Source of the DNA: ATM1 sp003577165
GTDB lineage: Bacteria; Armatimonadota; Fimbriimonadia; Fimbriimonadales; ATM1
Reading direction: 5' to 3'
Length of the DNA: 64,000 nucleotides
Assembly: GCA_030263715.1 (NCBI GenBank)
Contig: SZPM01000012.1
Coordinates: 1-64,000 of the forward strand
Under the pieces are notes generated by a model. It saw nothing but the letters and a program-made list of their open reading frames with translations, had not been told where the DNA came from and ran no database searches. The translations under genes and the position numbers were made by a program. Each line of letters begins with the position of its first letter. Position 1 is the first letter of the stretch. Shown here one piece after another: positions 33,139 through 40,308 of this stretch.

Positions 33139-33171
33139 AGGATACCCGCCGGTCGGGGCGACCGGTATCCT
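33139..33171. promoter_or_regulatory. Symmetric divergent promoter between tRNA-His and tilS
   Basis: GGATACC (33140-33146) and GGTATCC (33164-33170) form an inverted repeat with an inner GGTC/GACC pair. Each arm supplies a TATCCT box, one per strand, 12 bases before the tRNA and 11 bases before the tilS ATG. Confidence 0.5.
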
Positions 33172-33182
33172 AACCCCGACCG

Positions 33183-34568
33183 ATGCTTCAGGAGTTCCAA
33201 CGTCGCCTCTCGGTCGAGCGGCTCCTCGAACCGGGGGCGAGCGTCATCATCGCGTTTTCCGGTGGGCCTGATTCCAGTTGCCTTCTGCATCTTCTCACGC
33301 TTAGTGGCTGCGATGTGACGGCCGCCCACCTGGTCCACGGGCTTCGTGAAGAAGCGGAGCGCGAGGCCGAACTGTGCCGTGCGTTCGCACTGAAGCATGG
33401 TGCGCGCTTTGAGAAGGGGTGTGCCGACGTGAGGGCTATCGCGGAACAGGATGGGATTGGACTCGAAGAGGCCGGGCGGAAGGCAAGATACTCCTTCTTC
33501 GCAGCCGTCCACAAGAAGATCGGAGCGCCCGTGGCGACGGCGCACACGCTGGACGACCACGTCGAGACGATTCTCATGAATCTCGCCCGAGGGTCCGGTG
33601 CGCGCGGGTTGTCGGGAATCCCAATGCGCCGGGACTACGTGATTCGTCCGCTGCTGTGGGTCAGGCGGTCGGAGACTCAAGAATATTGTCGCGAACATGG
33701 GCTGTTGATACTCAGCGACCCGGCGAACGAGGACTTGCAGTTTGCGCGCAACCGCGTGCGCAAATTCGTGATCCCCGGATTCGAGCAGATCCGATTTGGG
33801 GCGGCGGAGGCGGCGGCGCGCTCCGCGCGAATCCTCTCGGAGGAAGATGCGCTCCTCGATGCACTGGCCGAAGACGCGCTGGCCGCATGCATGCGAAGGC
33901 GCGGGGGGGCGCTCGACTTTGTGTGCGACGGGCTTTATTTGGAACTGCGCGTCGAGCCGCTGAAGGCGGCGCCGACTGCGCTTCTTCGGCGAGTCGTCCG
34001 GATCGCGGCGCGCCGATTCGACGTGGACCTCGATTGGACGCTCACCGACATCGTCACAACGGCTATTCAGTCGGGCGATAAGGCGTCCGTGGCGGTCGAG
34101 GGCGCGCCGGTGAGGGTCTTGGTCGGCGAGCGGACTCTGCGAGTCGTGCGGGACGAAGCCACAGTGGACTACGAGGTGGAGGTCGAAGCGGGCGGATCAG
34201 TGCCTCTCCCCCGCCTCGGCGGGAGGCTAGGCGCGGGCGTCCTCCCGGGCGAGATGTTGCCGGACGGGAGCCGTCTGACGGCCTGGTTGGATGCCGACAG
34301 CATCGTCGGCGCCCTCGTTGTTCGCGCCGCTCGGTCGGAGGACGAACTGGTCCCAGTGGGCGACACCAGGCGGAGGCGAGCGTTCGAACTCCTGGAGAAT
34401 GCGGGCCTCCCTCTGAAGGCGAGGCGGCGATGCCCGATCGTTTGCGACGACGAGGGTCCGGTTTGGGTGCCTGAATGCGCCACGGCGTCACGGGTTCAGG
34501 TGACGCCCGCGACGAAGCGGACGCTGAGGCTGAGGTTAGAGCCCGATTCGACCGACGGAACGGTATAA
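33183..34568 (+). CDS. tilS: tRNA(Ile)-lysidine synthase TilS
   Basis: 461 residues. TilS attaches lysine to C34 of the AUA-reading tRNA-Ile. The PP-loop is FSGGPDSSCLLH (about 22-33). HLVHGLREEAEREA, ATAHTLDDHVETILMNLARG and GIPMRRDYVIRPLL are the following family blocks. The C-terminal ~200 residues form the TilS accessory and tRNA-binding domains. It is an essential gene in most bacteria. Its TAA stop lies inside a TATAAT that may serve ftsH. Confidence 0.95.
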   Translation: MLQEFQRRLSVERLLEPGASVIIAFSGGPDSSCLLHLLTLSGCDVTAAHLVHGLREEAEREAELCRAFALKHGARFEKGCADVRAIAEQDGIGLEEAGRKARYSFFAAVHKKIGAPVATAHTLDDHVETILMNLARGSGARGLSGIPMRRDYVIRPLLWVRRSETQEYCREHGLLILSDPANEDLQFARNRVRKFVIPGFEQIRFGAAEAAARSARILSEEDALLDALAEDALAACMRRRGGALDFVCDGLYLELRVEPLKAAPTALLRRVVRIAARRFDVDLDWTLTDIVTTAIQSGDKASVAVEGAPVRVLVGERTLRVVRDEATVDYEVEVEAGGSVPLPRLGGRLGAGVLPGEMLPDGSRLTAWLDADSIVGALVVRAARSEDELVPVGDTRRRRAFELLENAGLPLKARRRCPIVCDDEGPVWVPECATASRVQVTPATKRTLRLRLEPDSTDGTV

Positions 34569-34569
34569 T
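34564..34569 (+). promoter_or_regulatory. Candidate -10 box upstream of ftsH
   Basis: TATAAT overlaps the tilS stop codon (34566-34568), 82 bases before the ftsH GTG. Unlike most genes here, ftsH would then have a leader and a GGAG ribosome site. Confidence 0.45.
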
Positions 34570-34651
34570 GGCGCCCGTTTCAAGCAGTCCGCGAAACGGC
34601 CGGTCACGGCAGGGCGTAGGATGAACACGGAGTCGCCCGCCCGGAGATGCA

Positions 34652-36595
34652 GTGAATAACCGCACACGCACGCTTATCATCACCCTCTTCCTCATCGCTC
34701 TTGGAGTTTGGTTCCTGAGTTCTCTGAGCAGCGGTGGCGGCGTGCTGTTCGGCGGCCCGAAGACGATCACCTATTCGACACTGCTGAACGATGCTCGCGA
34801 CGGCCGGATCGACGCCGGTGAGTACCAGCAAACGAAATTTACGGCGACCTACAAGGACGGCACCAAGGTGGTCGCAAACGTCCCGAACGTCGAATCCCCC
34901 GCAGGCGGCGAGTTGCTCGCGCGGCTTTCCGAATACGGCGTGAAGGTCAACAAACTGGACCCGCCCATCAGCGAAGGGATGATGGGCATCCTGGTGACGC
35001 TTCTGCTTCCGATCGGGATTCTCGTGCTCATCTGGTTTCTTCTCATTCGGCCCGCGCAAGCCGGGGGCAACCAGGCTCTGAGTTTCGGCCGCAGCCGAGC
35101 GAAGCGGGTGAGCGAAAGCATCCCGAAGACGACGTTTGACGACGTTGCGGGAGTTGACGAAGCGAAGCAGGAACTCGAAGAGATCGTTGACTTCCTGAAG
35201 AACACGAAGAAGTACGTGGCAGTCGGCGCAAAGATCCCGAAGGGCGTGCTTCTGACTGGCCCCCCCGGATGCGGAAAGACGCACCTCGCGCGCGCAGTCG
35301 CGGGTGAGGCGGGAGTTCCCTTCTTCCACATTAGCGGCTCCGATTTCGTGGAGATGTTCGTTGGTGTCGGCGCGGCGCGCGTCAGAGACCTCTTCGAGAC
35401 GGCGAAGGCGCATCGCCCGAGTTTGATTTTCGTGGACGAGATCGACGCGGTCGGCCGTCAGCGCGGCGCGGGGCTCGGCGGAGGACACGACGAGCGCGAA
35501 CAGACACTCAACCAACTGCTGGTGGAGATGGATGGATTCGATCCGAACGCCGGCGTGATTCTCATCGCTGCGACGAACCGGCCGGACGTTCTCGATCCCG
35601 CCTTGCTCAGACCGGGTCGCTTCGACCGGCAAATCGTCGTGGATGCTCCCGATGTCATCGGCCGCGAGAAGATCTTACGAATCCATGCGAAGGGCAAGCC
35701 GTTTGCAAGCGACGTTGATTTATCCATCATCGCAAAGAGAACCGTCGGCTTTACCGGCGCGGACCTCGCGAATACGCTGAACGAAGCGGCGCTCCTCACC
35801 GCACGACGCGGCAAGCAGGAGATCGCCATGGCGGAAGTGGAGGAGGCTCTCGACCGAGTGATCGCAGGGCCGCAGCGAAAGAGCCGCGTCGTCGATGCGA
35901 AAGAGCGCGAAGTGATCGCGTATCACGAAGCGGGCCACGCGATCGTGGGCGAACTGCTCGAACACACAGACCCTGTGCACAAGGTCACGATCCTTCCGCG
36001 CGGAATGTCCCTGGGAAGCACGTGGCAACTTCCGGAGACCGACAAGTACTTGGTCTCGAAGAGCGAACTGCTCGACGACATCACTGCGCTGTTGGGTGGG
36101 CGTGTCGCGGAAGAGGTGGTTTTCGGCGAAGTGACCACCGGCGCAAGCAACGATTTAGAACGCGTGACGAACATCGCGCGAGCGATGGTGACGAAGTACG
36201 GCATGAGCGACAAACTCGGAACGCTGGCCCTCGGCCGAAGGAGCGACAACCCGTTCCTCGGTAGGGACTACATGGAGGACCGGAACTACAGCGAGGACGT
36301 CGCAAAGATGATCGACGAGGAAATCCACTCGATCGTCGAGGTCTGCCATCGTCGGGCGACGGAGATCTTAGAGTCCCATCGGGACAAGTTGGATTCGCTT
36401 GTGGCCTCGCTCATGGAGCGCGAGAGCCTCGAGAGGCAGGAGTTCCTCACGATCCTCCACGGCACGGACGAGTCGGCTGGAGCGAGCGAAGAGAAGACCT
36501 CAGAGCCAGCGGCCGCGGACGGCGTGCCGGTCGAGGAGCGGCCCCGAGAGGGTCGCCTCAGCCCCAAACTCAAGCCGGGGACAGCCGAGACTTAG
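34652..36595 (+). CDS. ftsH: ATP-dependent zinc metalloprotease FtsH
   Basis: 647 residues. FtsH is a membrane-anchored AAA+ protease for quality control of membrane and regulatory proteins. Two membrane helices (about 7-27 and 111-131) flank the periplasmic domain. AAA: Walker A GPPGCGKT (the third Gly-Thr pair usually reads GTGKT), pore loop FVEMFVG, Walker B LIFVDEID, second region of homology ATNRPDVLDPALLRPGRFD. Protease: HEAGH zinc motif and a downstream Asp in the ASNDLERVT block. The GTG start follows GGAG. The C-terminal 40 residues are disordered. Confidence 0.97.
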   Translation: MNNRTRTLIITLFLIALGVWFLSSLSSGGGVLFGGPKTITYSTLLNDARDGRIDAGEYQQTKFTATYKDGTKVVANVPNVESPAGGELLARLSEYGVKVNKLDPPISEGMMGILVTLLLPIGILVLIWFLLIRPAQAGGNQALSFGRSRAKRVSESIPKTTFDDVAGVDEAKQELEEIVDFLKNTKKYVAVGAKIPKGVLLTGPPGCGKTHLARAVAGEAGVPFFHISGSDFVEMFVGVGAARVRDLFETAKAHRPSLIFVDEIDAVGRQRGAGLGGGHDEREQTLNQLLVEMDGFDPNAGVILIAATNRPDVLDPALLRPGRFDRQIVVDAPDVIGREKILRIHAKGKPFASDVDLSIIAKRTVGFTGADLANTLNEAALLTARRGKQEIAMAEVEEALDRVIAGPQRKSRVVDAKEREVIAYHEAGHAIVGELLEHTDPVHKVTILPRGMSLGSTWQLPETDKYLVSKSELLDDITALLGGRVAEEVVFGEVTTGASNDLERVTNIARAMVTKYGMSDKLGTLALGRRSDNPFLGRDYMEDRNYSEDVAKMIDEEIHSIVEVCHRRATEILESHRDKLDSLVASLMERESLERQEFLTILHGTDESAGASEEKTSEPAAADGVPVEERPREGRLSPKLKPGTAET

Positions 36596-36676
36596 GCTAA
36601 AATTTTCCCGCCTCGGAAGTCGAAAGAGCGTGTTATACTGCTGTGAGGCAGGGTAGCCCTCATCGAGCGGCGTAGT

Positions 36677-37060
36677 ATGGCATCCGTGCAGGACGAGAGG
36701 CAGCAGCCAACGATGACCGTCGAGCAGCAGTATCAACAAGGATTTGAATACCGCTGCCGGGGGGAGTATGGGCTTGCAAAAGAAGCCCTCAACGAAGTGC
36801 TGCGCCTGGACCCCAGCCATATCAAGGCCAAGTGGCAGTTAGCGCTGATCAAGGGGTTCGAGGGCGATTACGACGGGAGCCTCGAAGGGCTCAGAGAGGT
36901 CGCCACTCTCGCGCCGGACGACACTGAGATTCGCTACGACTACGCGATGACCCTCACAATGCTCGGCGAGTACGCCCTGGCCGAGTCGGAGTTCCGCGAA
37001 GTCCTGCGGATGAACCCGAATCACGACAAAGCGAAGCAGCAACTCGCGTACTTCAAGTAA
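36677..37060 (+). CDS. Small TPR protein
   Basis: 127 residues. Three consecutive TPR units fill residues ~17-125: YQQGFEYRCRGEYGLAKEAL, then KAKWQLALIKGFEGDYDGSL and EIRYDYAMTLTMLGEYALAE. There is no signal peptide. A TATACT box lies at 36,634-36,639. It sits between ftsH and a YfhO-like membrane protein gene, 52 bases from the latter, with no clear functional link. The likely role is an adaptor; the partner is unknown. Confidence 0.8.
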   Translation: MASVQDERQQPTMTVEQQYQQGFEYRCRGEYGLAKEALNEVLRLDPSHIKAKWQLALIKGFEGDYDGSLEGLREVATLAPDDTEIRYDYAMTLTMLGEYALAESEFREVLRMNPNHDKAKQQLAYFK

Positions 37061-37111
37061 GCCGGCGGCTGAAACGAGTTCGGGTCTAGAATCTCCCCCC
37101 ACGGAGCGACC

Positions 37112-39328
37112 TTGAATCGCCTTCTCCGAATCTGGCCGTATCTCTTCCTTGCCGCGACGGCGATCTTGCCAACACGTCAGTTTGTGTTCGGCGGCGAGGT
37201 TCCGGCGCCAGTGGACCAAGTTCGTCAGTTCGCTCCGTGGAACGAGCCGGCCACCCCCCCTTGGGACATCCTGCAGTTGGACGGCGCGCTTCAGTTCCTG
37301 CCGTGGCGCGACCTGATGCTGGAGTCACTTCGGAATCGTGAGGTCCCCTTGTGGAACCCGTACACACTCGGTGGGACTCCGTTCCTGGCGAACTCTCAGT
37401 CCGCGCCTCTATATCCGGTGCACCTCATTTGGTCGCTGACTCCTTTCGGCGCGGAAGATCTCATGAGGTTTTCGGCGTGGCTGCATGTCGCGCTAATTGG
37501 TCTCGGAACGTTTGTTCTGGTTCGCACGCTCGGAGGAAACGTGACTGGGGGAATCCTCGGCGCGGTCGCCATCCAGATGAGCGCATTCACTTACGGATGG
37601 CTGCTTCTTCCCAGCGTGGGAATGACAGCCGCATGGATTCCGTGGGTGTTCGCGTGCATCGTTCGACTCGACCGATCACGACCGGGCGCCCTCATGGGCC
37701 TGGTCGCGAGCAGCGCAGCGATGCTGCTCGCCGGGCACCTGCAGATCGCTGCATTCGGTTTGATGGGCGCGGGCATTCTTGCGATCGCCGTCGCCGTCGG
37801 CGCCCGCTCTCTTCGACCTGTCGCTGCGATGATCGTCGGCGTTGCGATCGGCGGGCTTCTCGCGGCGCCGCAGTTGATTCCGTCCGTCCAGGCGGGCCGA
37901 AGCGGGCACAGGTCGGGAGGGCCGTCGGTCGAGGCCTGGAACGGCTACAAAAGGCAGGCCGTCGAGCCCGAGCAGTTTCTGACTCTCGTCGCGCCGACCT
38001 GGTTCGGCTTACCCAACATCAGCCTCGACTCTGATCCGAAGTTGGCGGCGGCGAAGTCGGCCGGACTGCCTGCGGACGGCACGGCTTACTGGCTCGCCTA
38101 CGCGAAGCCCGGCGCCCACTTCGCGGAAGCCGCGTTCTACGTCGGGCCGATCGTTCTTCCCCTGTTCTTCTTCGGCCTGCGACGATGGCGGGGTTTGCCG
38201 GGAATCAGCGGGCTTTCGTTGATCGCCCTGTTTTCCGCGTTGGTCGCAGTCGGGAGCGCGGTTGCTCAAGCGCTGTTCTTCTATCTGCCCGGCTGGTCTG
38301 CAACGGGTTCGCCGGGCAGGTCTGCCGTGCTGTTTGCGATCGCGCTGTGTGCCGTCGCCGGCGCATCGGTACGCGACGAGCGGGAGGGGGGGGGACGATG
38401 GGGCTGGCTGATCGGCGTCGTCCCGCTGCTGCTTTGCGCGTACGGTCTCGCTTCGATATTCGTTGGTTCGCCAACGGACGGCGGACCGATCGAAGCCCTC
38501 GCCGAGTGTTGGCGGCAGCGGAGTCTCGTTCCGGTTCTGATCGGCCTTGTCGGAATTGGATTGGCTGCGGCGTGCGTCGCGCGGCCCAAGTTCGCATGGG
38601 CGGGGATAGCGTTTGGGACTGTTGCCTCGTTTTGGCTGTTCGCGCCACTCAACCCAGGTTCACGGAACGAGGGGGATTCGATTCCGATCTCGGGGCTGTC
38701 GCCGACGGACCGCGTTGCGGTCATGAACGAGAACTGGTCGCTGTATACGGCTGCGCCCGGGGTCATCGCCCCCCCCAACTCCCTGCTGCCGTATCGGATC
38801 CAAGAGGTGACCGGCTACGACTCCATCATCCCGGAGTTCACGAAGCAGAGGATGGACGACGTGAACGGCCGAGACTCTGCGCCGGAGGCTAACGGCAACA
38901 TCGTCTTCCTGAAGCCGGGCTTCGATGTCGAGAAGCTCCGCCTCGCCGGCGCCAGCCACGTACTTGCGACAGCTTCGACGGACCTCGGCAGCCTGGAGAG
39001 GGTCGCTTCGGGTAATGGGTGGGCTCTTTACGCGCTTCCCAAGCCGGACTGGCGCGTGACCGGGCCCGGCTTCACGTCAGTCGAGGTCGAGTTTGATCGG
39101 GCAGCCCCTTTCCCCTTTGCGGATCGGGAGGACTGGCTGGAGGAGACAGACACGGGAGTTACTCCGGCGCCGGAGCGGGTCGAGCCGGGGCCACACCGGT
39201 ACTTGTACCGGCCGGCCGGGTACCGCATGGGATTGATTCTTTTTCCAGTTGGCGTTTTGGCTCTCTTTTTGATATATTGGAGAGGGCGCGCGAAGTCTGA
39301 GAATGCCGGAAACACGAGAGCGAGTTGA
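37112..39328 (+). CDS. YfhO-like polytopic membrane protein (GT-C-like)
   Basis: 738 residues with 12 or more hydrophobic helices between residues ~8 and ~510, then a ~190-residue extracytoplasmic domain and a last helix (about 705-728). Features of the YfhO family are the early Asp motif PVDQVRQFAPW, PLWNPYTLGGTPFLANSQSAPLYP, and the soluble domain with VTGYDSIIP. Relatives include lipoteichoic or wall-polymer glycosyltransferases using polyprenyl-linked sugars, so a similar role is inferred. The TTG start follows GGAG. The 3' end overlaps the first ClpS-like gene by 26 bases. Confidence 0.8.
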   Translation: MNRLLRIWPYLFLAATAILPTRQFVFGGEVPAPVDQVRQFAPWNEPATPPWDILQLDGALQFLPWRDLMLESLRNREVPLWNPYTLGGTPFLANSQSAPLYPVHLIWSLTPFGAEDLMRFSAWLHVALIGLGTFVLVRTLGGNVTGGILGAVAIQMSAFTYGWLLLPSVGMTAAWIPWVFACIVRLDRSRPGALMGLVASSAAMLLAGHLQIAAFGLMGAGILAIAVAVGARSLRPVAAMIVGVAIGGLLAAPQLIPSVQAGRSGHRSGGPSVEAWNGYKRQAVEPEQFLTLVAPTWFGLPNISLDSDPKLAAAKSAGLPADGTAYWLAYAKPGAHFAEAAFYVGPIVLPLFFFGLRRWRGLPGISGLSLIALFSALVAVGSAVAQALFFYLPGWSATGSPGRSAVLFAIALCAVAGASVRDEREGGGRWGWLIGVVPLLLCAYGLASIFVGSPTDGGPIEALAECWRQRSLVPVLIGLVGIGLAAACVARPKFAWAGIAFGTVASFWLFAPLNPGSRNEGDSIPISGLSPTDRVAVMNENWSLYTAAPGVIAPPNSLLPYRIQEVTGYDSIIPEFTKQRMDDVNGRDSAPEANGNIVFLKPGFDVEKLRLAGASHVLATASTDLGSLERVASGNGWALYALPKPDWRVTGPGFTSVEVEFDRAAPFPFADREDWLEETDTGVTPAPERVEPGPHRYLYRPAGYRMGLILFPVGVLALFLIYWRGRAKSENAGNTRAS

Positions 39329-39599
39329 GCCGACCGTCCGTGACGCGGACTCGGGATACCGAGGACGCTACATGGCGCTGATCTTCAACAACGACAGGAA
39401 CACCTTTGAGGAGGTGATGCGCCAGATCATCTTTGCGACCTCTTGCTCGCTCGAAGAGGCGTACGCGGAGACATGGGAGGCGCACACCTTTGGACAGGCG
39501 CCGGTCTACTTCGGCACCCAGAGTTCCTGCTGCGCCGTCGCCTCCATCATCTCAGCCATCGGAGTGAGGACCGAAGTTCGCCCGGAGTGGGATGAGTAG
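39303..39599 (+). CDS. ClpS-like adaptor protein, copy 1
   Basis: 98 residues. The ClpS fold is visible: YMALIFNNDRNTFEEVMRQI matches the strand and the NDD-x-T-x2-x-V helix start of ClpS; EEAYAETWEAHTFGQA contains a histidine at the place of the N-degron-contact His (H66 in E. coli), and AVASIISAIGVRTEV is the last helix and strand. ClpS delivers N-end-rule substrates to ClpAP/ClpCP. The cysteine-rich segment SSCCAVAS is unusual. It overlaps yfhO upstream and the second copy downstream by eight bases. Confidence 0.82.
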   Translation: MPETRERVEPTVRDADSGYRGRYMALIFNNDRNTFEEVMRQIIFATSCSLEEAYAETWEAHTFGQAPVYFGTQSSCCAVASIISAIGVRTEVRPEWDE

Positions 39600-39891
39600 C
39601 GCAACGCTGCCCGAACTGCTTCCCGAGATCGGGGAAGGCAAGCAGGATAGCGGCCGGGGAGACCACGGCTACATCGTCACAGTCTTCGACAACGACTACA
39701 ACACGTACGACGAGGTGATGGCGATCCTCCAGATGGCGACCGGCTGCACACCCGAAGAGGCCTATATCGAGACTTGGGAGATCGACCACCTGGGGTCGTC
39801 CGTCGTGCACAACGCTTCTCGCGAGGAGTGCAACCGGGTCGCAGCGATCATCTCGACGATTGGGATTCGGGTGACGGTTTCCGAATCCTAG
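39592..39891 (+). CDS. ClpS-like adaptor protein, copy 2 (degron-site His replaced)
   Basis: 99 residues, paralogous to the preceding gene: YIVTVFDNDYNTYDEVMAIL aligns with YMALIFNNDRNTFEEVMRQI and AAIISTIGIRVTV with the same end. In the segment ETWEIDHLGSS the residue aligned with the degron-contact histidine of copy 1 is Asp, with a His one place later. Binding preference is therefore likely altered or lost. The ATG lies inside copy 1, so the two are made together, perhaps as a heteromer or as competing adaptors. The 3' end overlaps the convergent lipoprotein gene by 44 bases. Confidence 0.8.
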   Translation: MSSATLPELLPEIGEGKQDSGRGDHGYIVTVFDNDYNTYDEVMAILQMATGCTPEEAYIETWEIDHLGSSVVHNASREECNRVAAIISTIGIRVTVSES

Positions 39892-40270
39892 TCCTCGGAT
39901 CCTCGAGCATCATGAACTTGCGCTCTCTTGGCGTGCCTGGGTCCAGCACGAGGATTTGGCCTTCGAGCCTGTAGGGGGTTTTGAATACCGCCTTCGAGGT
40001 TAGCGGCTCTCGGTTTTGTACGGACTCGATTTCGGCGGTGAATGTGATGAGATTCGTCGCCACCTTGTAGGACCCGCCCTCCTCGATCGTGACGCCGCCG
40101 TACTGGGATCGGCGGACGAAGGTGCCGTCGGCCCTTAACTCCAGAACCACGCCGCCGTCATTTGCGTCGACCGTACGCCAAGTTCCGATGAAGTCCTGTG
40201 GGTTGACTTCGGGGGGCCGACAGCCAACGGCAGCGGCAAAGGCTACGAGCAGGAGCAACGCGAGGCGCAC
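39848..40270 (-). CDS. Small lipoprotein, lipocalin-like
   Basis: 140 residues. A signal peptide with lipobox (LLLVAFAAAVGC) predicts lipidation at Cys17. The mature part (about 25-120) is beta-rich: DFIGTWRTVD, then GTFVRR and YRLEGQILVLDPG. That pattern is common in lipocalin-like DUFs that begin with a GTW motif. The function is unknown. The GTG start has TAAACT six bases upstream (leaderless). It is divergent from the aldolase gene, and its C-terminus overlaps the second ClpS-like gene. Confidence 0.78.
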   Translation of the reverse strand: MRLALLLLVAFAAAVGCRPPEVNPQDFIGTWRTVDANDGGVVLELRADGTFVRRSQYGGVTIEEGGSYKVATNLITFTAEIESVQNREPLTSKAVFKTPYRLEGQILVLDPGTPRERKFMMLEDPRTRIRKPSPESQSSR

Positions 40271-40308
40271 TCAGAGAGTTTATCTCCACCCCGGTGCCAC
40301 AATCGGCC
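40271..40308. promoter_or_regulatory. Divergent leaderless promoters: lipoprotein / aldolase fusion
   Basis: TAAACT (minus, 40282-40277) ends six bases before the lipoprotein GTG. CACAAT (plus, 40298-40303) ends five bases before a GTG at 40309. Confidence 0.5.
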
